A DNA stretch of 64,000 bases from Clostridia bacterium (lineage in GTDB: Bacteria; Bacillota; Clostridia; Oscillospirales; Acutalibacteraceae). Location of the stretch: NCBI GenBank assembly GCA_017414965.1, contig JAFQJL010000009.1, positions 1 through 64,000 on the forward strand, in the 5' to 3' direction. Of the stretch, positions 1 through 8,143 are shown one piece after another; within the stretch, counting starts at the first letter, position 1; each line of letters starts with the position of its first letter. The position numbers were made by a program, and so were the translations under genes. The notes beneath the pieces were generated by a model that was not told where the DNA came from, made no database searches, and was given only the letters and a program-made list of their open reading frames with translations.

Positions 1-528
1 ATCAAGGAGCTCAGGAATAAGATTTGTTAAACGGATAAATCTGCGAATTGTTTCGCGGCTCTCGTTTACTTCTTTTCCAAGTTCTTCATTACTCCTCAAC
101 TTCGACACAACTTGTGTCGAGGTTAAATCGTTGCGCTTTCCCTGCCTTTTTATAGCGTCTAACTTCATCTTATAGGAGAACGCCTTCTCACTTGGCAGGA
201 TCTTTGAACGTTGGCAGTTGCTGTCTACCATCATGATGATGGCTTCGTCATCGGTAATATCAACGATAATAGCACGAATTTTGTTTATCTTTAAAATTTC
301 ATAAGCCCTTTTTCTGCGGTGGCCGGAAATCAATTCATACCGACCATCAGCTTTGCAGCGCACAATTATGGGATTAAGCAGGCCGTTAGCTTCAATGCTG
401 GCGGCCAGTTCTGTCATGTCCTCATCATCGAAGACGTGATACGGATGATTTGGGAAACTATCTATTAAATGCACCTTAATATCGGTTTCTCCTGTTCTGA
501 TAACGCCCCTGTTAATCTTTTTTTCCAT
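1..528 (-). CDS. ParB/RepB/Spo0J-type partition protein, 3' end outside window
   Basis: The first 176 residues are visible and the frame runs off the left edge. The ParB N-terminal nuclease-like fold is recognisable: a stretch around residues 40-55 reading SIEANGLLNPIIVR, then the phosphate-binding box GHRRKRAYE near residue 70. After it comes a helix-turn-helix region with EELGKE and SRETIRRFIRLTNL. The box reads GHRR rather than the GERRWRA of chromosomal Spo0J. That, with the QRSKILPSEKAFSYKMK segment, is the type usually carried by plasmids and integrative conjugative elements of Clostridia. The ATG at 526-528 has AAGGAG at 535-540. Base composition is AT-richer than the genes to its right. 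I infer that the left edge lies inside an integrated element next to the tRNA pair. Family call is firm, the element is inference. Confidence 0.85.
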   Translation of the reverse strand, partial: MEKKINRGVIRTGETDIKVHLIDSFPNHPYHVFDDEDMTELAASIEANGLLNPIIVRCKADGRYELISGHRRKRAYEILKINKIRAIIVDITDDEAIIMMVDSNCQRSKILPSEKAFSYKMKLDAIKRQGKRNDLTSTQVVSKLRSNEELGKEVNESRETIRRFIRLTNLIPELLD

Positions 529-534
529 TTTTAG

Positions 535-614
535 CTCCTTTCCGGGCATTCCGGCAAGGAAAAAGACCGGATCCCCGTTACAAATCATTTTTTGTAAAGA
601 AAATCTCGGTCTTT
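535..614 (-). promoter_or_regulatory. Structured leader upstream of the ParB-like gene
   Basis: Two inverted repeats are visible. An outer stem pairs AAAGACCG (562-569) with CGGTCTTT (607-614), enclosing an inner stem TTACAAA (578-584)/TTTGTAA (591-597). Read on the minus strand, the outer stem is followed by five T residues, so it resembles an intrinsic terminator. A second short stem, CCTT-CCGG (537-545) with CCGG-AAGG (551-559), covers part of the ribosome binding site of the ParB-like gene. The layout would suit attenuation or translational control, or a terminator followed by an unrelated leader. Function is inference. Confidence 0.45.
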
Positions 615-726
615 AGCAGATGGCTTTTATTTTTTCCATCGTGTTCCCGTGTTCAACTCAAACACGAATGAAATTCACCTTAAAACAGGTCATCTGGGAG
701 CACGTCATACGTTTTCCCCTAAAAAC

Positions 727-760
727 ACGAAAAACCCTTGAAAAATCAAGGGTTTTCGTG
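727..760 (-). terminator. Intrinsic terminator of the tRNA operon
   Basis: A long stem pairs CACGAAAA-CCCTTGA with TCAAGGG-TTTTCGTG with one bulged base. On the minus strand it lies 27 bases past tRNA-Thr and is followed by TTTTT. Confidence 0.8.
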
Positions 761-786
761 GCCTGTTCTTTAAGGTCCAGACTTTA

Positions 787-862
<76 letters not shown>

Positions 863-867
863 AAATA

Positions 868-944
868 TGGCGACCCGGAACGGGCTCGAACCGTCGACCT
901 CTAGCGTGACAGGCTAGCGTTCTAACCAACTGAACTACCGGGCC
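868..944 (-). tRNA. tRNA-Asp, anticodon GTC
   Basis: The minus strand gives acceptor GGCCCGG/CCGGGTC, anticodon stem CTAGC/GCTAG around CTGTCAC (anticodon GTC), and a T-arm with GGTTCGAGCCC. The CCA end is encoded at 868-870. Only five bases separate it from tRNA-Thr, so the two are co-transcribed. Confidence 0.96.
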
Positions 945-966
945 ATCTTTTTTTGACAGCATTGCT

Positions 967-995
967 ATTATACCGATAGTTTCCGTGTTTGTCAA
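967..995 (-). promoter_or_regulatory. Sigma-A promoter of the tRNA operon
   Basis: On the minus strand a perfect TTGACA (995-990) and a perfect TATAAT (972-967) are separated by 17 bases, ending 22 bases before tRNA-Asp. Confidence 0.93.
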
Positions 996-1025
996 GTCCT
1001 TTTTGCCTTTTTTCCAAAATTTCTT

Positions 1026-2258
1026 TTAGTCGCCATCCTCGGCTCCGTGCGACGCGCCGCCGCCGACTCCGATATCGTTTTTGAGCGCCGCGCCGGGCGT
1101 GACCGCGTCCCACCCAAACCGACCGCGAAGGCTGTCCAGCGTATTCTCCAGCCGACGCTGCCGATCCAGATCCGGCAGTTCCTCCTCCGCAAACAACGAG
1201 ATCTGCTCGCCGTCCGGCTTGTCGGTGAGTCCCGACACCGTCACCGTGAGCATACGGATCGCCGCCGGTCGATTGTCCAGCGTGAGCTTGATCGCCGTCT
1301 GCCAGATCTCCGCCGACAGATCGGTCGAATGCGGCAAGGTGGTCTGCCGCGTGATGCTTTTTAAGTCGGCGTCCTTGATGGTCACCTGCACCGTCCAGCC
1401 GCGCAGCCCGCTTTTCCGCAGGCGATACGCCACGCTGTCGCACAGGCCGTGAAGCCCCGAACGAATGTCCTCCTCGCTAACCAGATCTCGACGGAAGGTC
1501 ATGCCGTTTCCAACCGATTTGATCTCGCGGTTTTCGCCGAGCTTCGCGACCGGACTATCGTCCAATCCACGCGCGTAATCGCTGAGTGTATCGCCCAGTT
1601 TCCCCAGCAGCTTGACCAACAATTCCCGATCCGCATGCGCCAGATCGCCGATGGTGCGAATGCGCGCCCGATCGAGCGTAGCGGCTGCCGATTTGCCCAC
1701 AAACAGCAGATCGGTCACCGGCAATTTCCACACGATCAATTCCATTTCCTCACGCCCAAACACCGTGGTGGCATCCGGTTTTTTGTAGTCGCTTCCGAGC
1801 TTGGCGAACACCTTATTAAACGACACACCGACCGATACGGTCACGCCGATCTCCTCGCGGATGCGGCGACGGATGGTGTCGGCAATAGTTTTGCCGTCCC
1901 CGAACAACTGCTGGCTGCCGGTGACGTCCAGCCACGATTCGTCCAGCGAAAACGGCTCGACCATATCGGTGAAATCGGCGTAAATGTCGTTGATTCGGCG
2001 CGAAAACCGCCGATATTCCTCCATATGCGGCGGCACCAATACCAGCGACGGACATTTCCGCTTGGCCTGCCACACCGTTTCGGCGGTGACGATGCCGTAC
2101 GCCTTGGCTTTTTCGTTTTTGGCGAGGATGATTCCGTGCCGGTTTTCCGGATCGCCGCATACCGCCATCGGAACGTCTGCCAGTTCCGGACGGAACACCT
2201 GCTCCACCGACGCAAAGAAGCTGTTGCAGTCAACGTGCAAAATCACGCGGTCTTTCAC
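1026..2258 (-). CDS. dinB: DNA polymerase IV (Y-family translesion polymerase)
   Basis: This 410-residue protein inserts nucleotides opposite damaged template bases during error-prone repair. The catalytic acidic residues are in place: DCNSFFASVE near residue 10 and SLDESWLDVT near 105. The fingers/thumb motif SVGVSFNKVFAKLGSDYKKPDA follows around residue 145. A QISLF motif near residue 355 matches the beta-clamp binding consensus, as in other Pol IV proteins. The start is GTG at 2256-2258 behind GGGGGTG; a nearby ATG is out of frame. It is transcribed alone, with the clpC terminator directly upstream. A TTGACA inside that terminator followed 18 bases on by TAGTAT could serve as its promoter, but this is weak. 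Family length and motifs are normal. Confidence 0.95.
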   Translation of the reverse strand: MKDRVILHVDCNSFFASVEQVFRPELADVPMAVCGDPENRHGIILAKNEKAKAYGIVTAETVWQAKRKCPSLVLVPPHMEEYRRFSRRINDIYADFTDMVEPFSLDESWLDVTGSQQLFGDGKTIADTIRRRIREEIGVTVSVGVSFNKVFAKLGSDYKKPDATTVFGREEMELIVWKLPVTDLLFVGKSAAATLDRARIRTIGDLAHADRELLVKLLGKLGDTLSDYARGLDDSPVAKLGENREIKSVGNGMTFRRDLVSEEDIRSGLHGLCDSVAYRLRKSGLRGWTVQVTIKDADLKSITRQTTLPHSTDLSAEIWQTAIKLTLDNRPAAIRMLTVTVSGLTDKPDGEQISLFAEEELPDLDRQRRLENTLDSLRGRFGWDAVTPGAALKNDIGVGGGASHGAEDGD

Positions 2259-2301
2259 GAAATCACCCCCATTTCATCCTTTTTATACTACTATACTACC
2301 G

Positions 2302-2332
2302 CAAAAAGCCGTCGGTTGTCAACCGACGGCTT
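2302..2332 (-). terminator. Terminator of the mcsA-mcsB-clpC operon
   Basis: The stem AGCCGTCGGTT/AACCGACGGCT is followed on the minus strand by TTTTTG. The clpC stop codon (2319-2321) lies inside the hairpin. Confidence 0.9.
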
Positions 2333-4673
2333 CCTGTAAAACGGATTTGCTAAACATAAATCGGTCTTGCTCATAGGTCACACAGATTGCATCGCCGGTC
2401 TGATACTCGCCGGCGATCAATCGCTCTGCCAGCGGATCCTCCAAGCAGCTGCTGATCGCCCGACGAAGCGGACGCGCGCCGTATGGCGCATCCCGTCCGA
2501 CCGTCGCCAACGCGGCGATCGCCTCCGGCGATACGGACAGCGTCATCTGCTTCTCCGCCAACCGTGCGCGCAGCCGTCCCAGCATCCGCTCGGCGATCTC
2601 GCCGATCTGCTGAGTGGTCAGCGGCTCAAACAGCACCACCTCATCCAACCGCCCCAGCATCTCCGGACGGAACAGCTTTTTCAGTTCCTCCAACACGCCG
2701 TCGCGGGCGGACAGGCGATCCCCCTCCGCCGTAGCAAACCCAAACGCCTGCGAGGAAACCAGTTTCTCGGCGCCGGCGTTGGAGGTCATCAAGACCACCG
2801 CGTTGCGAAAACTGACACGCCGCCCCTGCGCATCGGTCAGCACGCCGTCGTCGAGAATCTGCAGCAGCAGATTACACACGTCGGGGTGCGCCTTTTCAAT
2901 CTCGTCAAACAGCACCACCGTGTACGGACGGCGGCGGATCTTTTCGGTCAACTGACCGGCATCGTCGTAGCCGACGTAGCCGGGCGGCGAGCCGATAAGC
3001 TTGGAGACCGCGTGCTTTTCCATATACTCCGACATATCCAGCCGGATGAGATTGTCCTCGTCGCCGAACAGCACCTCTGCCAGCGCCTTGGTCAGTTCGG
3101 TCTTGCCCACGCCGGTCGGTCCCAGAAACAAGAAGGACCCCACCGGACGATCCGGCTCTTTCAGACCGGCGCGACCGCGTCGGATCGCCCGAGCGACCGT
3201 GGCAACCGCTTTCTCCTGCCCCACCAAGCGTTCGTGAAGCACCGCTTCCAGCCGAAGCAGGCGTTCGCTCTCGGTTTCGGTCAGGCGACAGACCGGAATT
3301 CCCGTCCACGCCGACACCACCGCCGCCATATCCTCCGCCGTTACAACGGGCGGCTCCCATTCGTTTAAGCGATCTCGCAGATCCGCCGCGCGCTCAAAAT
3401 CCTGTGCATCGACAGCGGCGAGCTTTTCCTCCTCCAACTGGCGACGACCGGTGCCCTGCGGATGCCGAAGCTTAACGCCGGCGGCCGCTTCGTCCATCAC
3501 ATCGACCGCCTTATCCGGCAAGAAGCGATCGGCCACATACCGCACCGATAGCGCCACCGCCGCCTGCAAGGCTTCGTCCGGCAGTACCACGCGATGATAT
3601 TGCTCATAGCGCGACCGCAAGCCGCGCAAAATCTCCAGCGTCGCTTCCGGCGACGGCTGTTCGATCGTCACCGATTGAAAGCGCCGCTCCAGCGCCGCAT
3701 CCTTCTCTACGTGTTTGCGGTACTCGGCGAGGGTGGTGGCGCCCATCAGCTGCAATTCGCCGCGCGCCAGCGCCGGTTTGAGAATGTTGGCGGCATCCAC
3801 CGCGCCGTCCGCCGCACCGGCGCCGATCAGCGTGTGCACCTCATCCACAAACAAGATGATGTTGCCGGCGCACACCACCTCCGACAGAATATTCTTGACG
3901 CGTTCCTCGAAATCGCCGCGATACTTCGTGCCGGCGACCATACCGGTCAGATCCAGCGCGATGAGGCGTTTTCCCTGCAGAGCCTCCGGCACGTCGGCCG
4001 ACACGATCTGCTGGGCAAGACCTTCGGCGATCGCCGTCTTGCCCACGCCCGGCTCGCCAATCAGGCAGGGATTGTTTTTGGTACGGCGGCACAGGATCTG
4101 CACCACTCGTTCGATCTCCGCATCCCGTCCGATCACCGGATCGAGCACTCCCTCGGCGGCGCGAGCCGTCAGATCGCGACCGTACTGCTCCAGAAGCGTG
4201 GGTTTGCGGTCGGCATGCGTGTTCTTGCCCGCAACCGACGGTGCGACGCTCAATTTGCTCAGCAGCACCGCCGGCGTGATCTTTTTGATCGCCAGCAGTC
4301 GCATCCCCACACAGGCAGGATCCTGCGCCAGCGCAGTTAGCAAATCCTCCGTGCCGGCGACGCTTGCGCCGGTGCGGAGGATCGCGTTGTTTTTAGCGGC
4401 GTCGGTCACCGCGCGTGCGCGGGGTGAAAAGTCCGCCGCCGTCAGCGAACTGGGAGAGCCCTTCCCCTCCAGCTCGCAAATGGCTTTTTCCCATTCCGCA
4501 GCCTGTAATCCGAGGGAATGAAGAATGTCGGCTGCCGTGCAATTCTTCACTCGTAAGATTCCCCAGACGATATGCTCTGTACCGATATAAGTATGTCCCG
4601 TTTCCTCTGCCGCCCGCAGCGCTTCTTGCAGCGCCGCATTGGCTTTTGGTGCGAACCCCTTAAATTGGTACAT
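2319..4673 (-). CDS. clpC: ClpC-type AAA+ unfoldase
   Basis: This 784-residue Hsp100 ATPase unfolds proteins and feeds them to ClpP. The N-domain (about 1-150) has two Clp repeats with GTEH and GTED. The first AAA+ module has Walker [10 protein letters not shown] and sensor region [11 protein letters not shown], and the second has [10 protein letters not shown] and [12 protein letters not shown]. Between them, at about 405-450, the coiled-coil M-domain is reduced to a single UVR-like hairpin ([21 protein letters not shown]), about 25 residues shorter than my recollection of Bacillus subtilis ClpC. The ATG at 4671-4673 follows AAAGG by ten bases; longer upstream reading would run into mcsB. 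It is the last gene of mcsA-mcsB-clpC, four bases after mcsB. The short M-domain matters because adaptors such as McsB and MecA dock there. Confidence 0.95.
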   Translation of the reverse strand: MYQFKGFAPKANAALQEALRAAEETGHTYIGTEHIVWGILRVKNCTAADILHSLGLQAAEWEKAICELEGKGSPSSLTAADFSPRARAVTDAAKNNAILRTGASVAGTEDLLTALAQDPACVGMRLLAIKKITPAVLLSKLSVAPSVAGKNTHADRKPTLLEQYGRDLTARAAEGVLDPVIGRDAEIERVVQILCRRTKNNPCLIGEPGVGKTAIAEGLAQQIVSADVPEALQGKRLIALDLTGMVAGTKYRGDFEERVKNILSEVVCAGNIILFVDEVHTLIGAGAADGAVDAANILKPALARGELQLMGATTLAEYRKHVEKDAALERRFQSVTIEQPSPEATLEILRGLRSRYEQYHRVVLPDEALQAAVALSVRYVADRFLPDKAVDVMDEAAAGVKLRHPQGTGRRQLEEEKLAAVDAQDFERAADLRDRLNEWEPPVVTAEDMAAVVSAWTGIPVCRLTETESERLLRLEAVLHERLVGQEKAVATVARAIRRGRAGLKEPDRPVGSFLFLGPTGVGKTELTKALAEVLFGDEDNLIRLDMSEYMEKHAVSKLIGSPPGYVGYDDAGQLTEKIRRRPYTVVLFDEIEKAHPDVCNLLLQILDDGVLTDAQGRRVSFRNAVVLMTSNAGAEKLVSSQAFGFATAEGDRLSARDGVLEELKKLFRPEMLGRLDEVVLFEPLTTQQIGEIAERMLGRLRARLAEKQMTLSVSPEAIAALATVGRDAPYGARPLRRAISSCLEDPLAERLIAGEYQTGDAICVTYEQDRFMFSKSVLQEAVG

Positions 4674-4677
4674 AGCA

Positions 4678-5679
4678 TCACAACCTTTCGCGTACGATGG
4701 TGGCTCTCTGTTTTTCCAGTTCGGTTCCATCCACATCCGCGCCGGCCGCCGTCATAACCGCGGCCGTGCCGGTTGCATATAACAGCGCATCCAGCGCCGG
4801 TAAGGTCAGTTCCGGCAACAGTCCCTGCGCCACGCCCAGTCGCAGATGCGACCACAGCGTACGGCATTCCTCCTGCCCCAACAGACGCGCGTATTTCATT
4901 AGTCCATACGACCGCCAAACACGATCCTCGGCCACCGGTTGCCCGATCAATTCCTCGCGCGCCAGACGCTCCTGACGCACGATCTGCTGGGTCAACCCCG
5001 ACAGATTGGAAATGGCCGCCTGTTCGGTGATGCCGAGCGTCACGCGGTTAGAAAGCTGATACAGGCAGCTGCCGCCCTTGCCGCTTTCGCCGTACACGCT
5101 ATGCAGCGACAGTCCCAGCTTGGAAACCATGCTGCCCAGCTCGTAAATGAAGCGCGATTGCTGCAACGCCGGCAGGTGCAGATACACCGACACGTGCATC
5201 GCCGTGCCGAGGTCCGCCGGACTTTGCGTCAGGTATCCCAAACGACCGTCAAACGCAAACGGCAGTTGCTTATCCAACGCGGTATCCAGTTCGTCCGCGC
5301 GAGCGTACGCCTGCTCGGCCGCCAGACCGGCCATCAACGCCTTGATTTTTAAGTGATCTCGTTCACCGACCGATACGCTGACGCTTTCGTCTGCGGTGGC
5401 AAACACCGCACGCGGACCGTTGCCGGCGGCAAACGCCGGACTGACCACGTGGCGCTCGGCCATCGCCTGCTGTTCTCTCATCGGCAGGGCATCCCATTCC
5501 AACCGATCCAGCCCGTTTTGAGTGATGGGAGCGGACACACGCGCAATCAGCGTCTGCCGTTGATCCTCGGTCATAGAGGCGGGAAACGGCAGATCCGCCA
5601 GATTCCGCGTCAAGCTCACGCGGGTGCTGAGCACCACGTCGCGATCGCTGCCGATCGCTTCGATCCATTGACTGCTCAT
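4678..5679 (-). CDS. mcsB: McsB-like protein arginine kinase homologue, active site degraded
   Basis: This 333-residue protein belongs to the phosphagen-kinase fold family. Active McsB phosphorylates arginines to mark proteins for ClpCP. The fold is clear: STRVSLTRNLADLPFP near residue 18, GYLT.SP.DLGTA near 145, YQLSNRVTLG near 205, and the C-terminal RERL. Compared with B. subtilis McsB from memory, several catalytic or ATP-binding positions differ. The cysteine of GYLTSCPT is serine here, NEEDH is GERDH, the loop GEGSEAVGN is GESGKGGSC, LRASV is MHVSV, and SSRIRLARN has lost one arginine. The C-terminal RDxxRA is LExxRA. It may therefore work mainly as a scaffold or sensor. It overlaps mcsA by ATGA and precedes clpC by four bases. 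Identity by context is strong, enzyme activity doubtful. Confidence 0.85.
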   Translation of the reverse strand: MSSQWIEAIGSDRDVVLSTRVSLTRNLADLPFPASMTEDQRQTLIARVSAPITQNGLDRLEWDALPMREQQAMAERHVVSPAFAAGNGPRAVFATADESVSVSVGERDHLKIKALMAGLAAEQAYARADELDTALDKQLPFAFDGRLGYLTQSPADLGTAMHVSVYLHLPALQQSRFIYELGSMVSKLGLSLHSVYGESGKGGSCLYQLSNRVTLGITEQAAISNLSGLTQQIVRQERLAREELIGQPVAEDRVWRSYGLMKYARLLGQEECRTLWSHLRLGVAQGLLPELTLPALDALLYATGTAAVMTAAGADVDGTELEKQRATIVRERL

Positions 5680-6206
5680 ACCTGCCCCTCCTCTCCCTTA
5701 GGCGCCGGAAGCGCCGCCGGACGTAACGCTTCTTCCAGCTCGCGAATGCGGTCGCGCAAGGCGGCGCATTCCTCGTATTCCTGTGCCAAGATCTTTTCGT
5801 GCAGTTGGCGTTTCAGATCATCCAAGCGCCGCTGCTGACGAGCGCGCTCGCCGGCGACACCCGGCAGTTTGCCGGCGTGCTGCGCCTTGCCGTGTACGCG
5901 CTGAATGGACGACAGCAGGCGATCGTAGAAGGTCAAATAGCATTCCGGACACCCCACGCGACCGCTTCTGACAATATCGTTTAAGGTCGAGCCGCACACC
6001 GGACAAGCCACCGTATCGGCTTGCGCACGCGCCGACGGCTCGGCAAACAGCGTGTTCCACATACCCGACAGATCAAAGCCGCCGAGCGTGTTGAAGCCCT
6101 GCTTTTTCGCACAAGTGCCGCAAAGATGCTGTTCGGTACGCTGACCGTTGACGATCCGCGTAATATGCGTGGTCGCCGGATGTTTTCCGCATTTTTCACA
6201 AATCAT
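5676..6206 (-). CDS. mcsA: McsA, zinc-finger activator of McsB
   Basis: This 176-residue protein carries four CxxC-type pairs. CEKC (residue 3) with CGTC near 30 and CPVC near 70 with CPEC near 88 would form two zinc sites. A C-terminal coiled coil with a UVR motif follows (EKILAQEYEECAALRDRIRELEE). In known systems McsA binds and activates McsB and protects ClpC control from metal or oxidative stress. The ATG at 6204-6206 is preceded by GGAGG. It heads the operon. The usual first gene, ctsR, is absent: the next gene upstream is an ABC-F protein with its own terminator, and I see no CtsR heptad repeat near the promoter. Confidence 0.92.
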   Translation of the reverse strand: MICEKCGKHPATTHITRIVNGQRTEQHLCGTCAKKQGFNTLGGFDLSGMWNTLFAEPSARAQADTVACPVCGSTLNDIVRSGRVGCPECYLTFYDRLLSSIQRVHGKAQHAGKLPGVAGERARQQRRLDDLKRQLHEKILAQEYEECAALRDRIRELEEALRPAALPAPKGEEGQV

Positions 6207-6323
6207 AGAAAGGAGTCCTCCTTTTCCGACAAGAAAGGCGATCCAAACGCCGCCTAACCGTGTTCTCCTGTTTTGAATATAGACAGCGGACGCGCTTCTT
6301 ATTCTTTTTCGCTCTTTATTTTC

Positions 6324-6352
6324 AGTATATCCCAATCCGGCCAAATTGTCAA
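6324..6352 (-). promoter_or_regulatory. Sigma-A promoter of mcsA-mcsB-clpC
   Basis: Minus strand TTGACA (6352-6347), 17 bases, TATACT (6329-6324), about 118 bases before the mcsA start. No GGTCAAA-type CtsR operator overlaps it. Confidence 0.88.
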
Positions 6353-6370
6353 AGATTTACAAAAGAAAAA

Positions 6371-6401
6371 TCCCGACCGCAGCAAGCGCTGTCGGTCGGG
6401 A
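6371..6401 (-). terminator. Terminator of the ABC-F gene
   Basis: The stem TCCCGACCG/CGGTCGGGA is followed on the minus strand by TTTTTC. It lies just past the ABC-F stop and ahead of the mcsA promoter. Confidence 0.88.
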
Positions 6402-6406
6402 AGTTT

Positions 6407-8002
6407 TTATACACGCGTCTTTCGCCATTCCAGATAATCTTCATACGAACCGCTGCGATCGAGCACCGTGCCGTCGGGCAGGATTTCGATGATGCGATTG
6501 GCCACCGTGTTGACGATCTCGTAGTCGTGCGAGGCAAACAACACGTTGCCCGGGAACGCCGCCAGACCGTCGTTGACGGCGCTGATGGATTCCAGATCGA
6601 GGTGGTCGGTCGGCTGATCCAGCACCAAGCAGTTGGCCGGATACAGCATCATACGGGAGAACATACAGCGCACCTTTTCGCCACCGGACAGCACCTGTAC
6701 TTGCTTATACACGCTGTCGCCGGAGAATAGCATCCGTCCGAGGAAGCCGCGCAGGTACGCTTCGGTCTGATCCTGCGAATACTGGCGCATCCAGTCCACG
6801 ATGTTCTCGGTGTGACCGGCAAAGTACTTGGTGTTGTCGTGCGGGAAGTAGGACGGCGTAATGCTGACGCCCCACTTGAACGAACCGCTGTCGGCGGTGT
6901 CCTCCTCCATCAAGATGTTAAACAACGCCGTGAGCGCCAACTCGTTGCCGAAAAACGCCACCTTTTCGCCCTTGGCGATGGTAAAGGACAAATTCTGGAA
7001 CAACGGCACTCCGTCAAGCGTCTTGGTCAGGTCGGTCACCGACAGAATATCCTTGCCCGCCTCGCGCGACAGTTCGAACCCGATCCACGGGTAGCGGCGC
7101 GAGGACGCCGGCATCTCCTCCACCGTCAGCTTATCCAACAACTTGCGGCGGGCGGTCGCCTGACGCGACTTGGATTTGTTGGCAGAGAAACGAGAGATAA
7201 AGCTCTGCAGTTCGGCGATCTTATCTTCGTTACGCTTGTTCTGCTGTTTGATGAGCTTCTGCATCAACTGGCTCGATTCGTACCAGAACTCGTAGTTACC
7301 GACGTACATCTTGATCTTGCCGTAGTCGATATCCACAATGTGCGTACACACGTCGTTTAAGAAGTGACGGTCGTGCGACACGACCAACACGATGCCGTAG
7401 TAATCCGCCAGGAAGTTTTCCAGCCACAGCGTCGCATCGATATCCAAACCGTTGGTCGGCTCGTCGAGCAGGATGATCTCCGGATTGCCAAACAACGCCT
7501 GCGCCAGCAATACCTTGACCTTTTCCTTTTCGTTGAGCGAGGACATCGGCGTGTACAGCACGCCCTCGTCCAAGCCCAAGCCCTGCAACAACTTGGAGGC
7601 ATCCGATTCGGCCTCCCAGCCGTTTAACTCGGCAAATTCCGCTTCCAACTCGGCGGCGCGCTCGCCGTCCTCATCGGTAAACTCGGCCTTGGCGTAGATT
7701 TCCTCTTTCTCCTTCATCACGTCGTACAGGCGCCGGTTTCCCTGCATCACGGTATCCAGCACCGTGAACTCATCAAAGGCAAAGTGATCCTGACGAAGCA
7801 CCGACAGGCGTTCGTCCTTGGAGATGGCGATCTCGCCGGTGGACGGCTCCAGCTCGCCGCACAGCAGGCGCAGGAAGGTGGATTTGCCGGCACCGTTGGC
7901 GCCGATAATGCCGTAGCAGTTGCCGGGGAGAAACTTCAAGTTGACATCCTTAAACAACTGCTGACCGCTAAAATTAAAACTGACTTCCGATACGGTAATC
8001 AT
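6407..8002 (-). CDS. ABC-F family ATPase, YkpA/YbiT-like
   Basis: This 531-residue protein has two tandem ABC ATPase domains and no membrane segment, so it should act on the ribosome in the cytoplasm like other ABC-F factors. Domain 1 has GANGAGKST near residue 38, a divergent signature LNEKEKVKV, and LLDEPTNGLD. A charged linker with NKRNEDKIAELQSF separates the domains. Domain 2 has LSGGEKVRC and LVLDQPTDHLD. The Walker B glutamate of domain 2 is therefore glutamine, which suggests weak or no hydrolysis at that site. The ATG at 8000-8002 is preceded by AAGGAG; an in-frame extension upstream has no ribosome binding site. It is monocistronic. The exact ribosomal role (translation factor or antibiotic resistance) cannot be read from the sequence. 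Confidence 0.9.
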   Translation of the reverse strand: MITVSEVSFNFSGQQLFKDVNLKFLPGNCYGIIGANGAGKSTFLRLLCGELEPSTGEIAISKDERLSVLRQDHFAFDEFTVLDTVMQGNRRLYDVMKEKEEIYAKAEFTDEDGERAAELEAEFAELNGWEAESDASKLLQGLGLDEGVLYTPMSSLNEKEKVKVLLAQALFGNPEIILLDEPTNGLDIDATLWLENFLADYYGIVLVVSHDRHFLNDVCTHIVDIDYGKIKMYVGNYEFWYESSQLMQKLIKQQNKRNEDKIAELQSFISRFSANKSKSRQATARRKLLDKLTVEEMPASSRRYPWIGFELSREAGKDILSVTDLTKTLDGVPLFQNLSFTIAKGEKVAFFGNELALTALFNILMEEDTADSGSFKWGVSITPSYFPHDNTKYFAGHTENIVDWMRQYSQDQTEAYLRGFLGRMLFSGDSVYKQVQVLSGGEKVRCMFSRMMLYPANCLVLDQPTDHLDLESISAVNDGLAAFPGNVLFASHDYEIVNTVANRIIEILPDGTVLDRSGSYEDYLEWRKTRV

Positions 8003-8042
8003 AACAGACTCCTTTTGAATCATTAATAAAGCATACCTTATC

Positions 8043-8070
8043 AGTTTACCATAACTTTTATAAAAATCAA
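8043..8070 (-). promoter_or_regulatory. Possible promoter of the ABC-F gene
   Basis: Minus strand TTGATT (8070-8065), 16 bases, TAAACT (8048-8043), about 41 bases before the start codon. Four of six bases match at each hexamer position set, so this is tentative. Confidence 0.45.
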
Positions 8071-8087
8071 GAGGGAATTTGGTTTTC

Positions 8088-8115
8088 ACCCCAAGCGACC
8101 CGACGGCATATCTTG
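8088..8115 (+). promoter_or_regulatory. Possible mother-cell sporulation promoter of the amidase gene
   Basis: AC at 8088-8089, 17 bases, then CATATCTTG at 8107-8115, which resembles the sigma-K pattern AC-16/17-CATAnnnTA with one mismatch. No sigma-A promoter is apparent here. The same arrangement stands before the small Cys-rich gene at 17039. Confidence 0.35.
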
Positions 8116-8143
8116 TCCATAGAAGCATGAAAGGAGGATCGCA

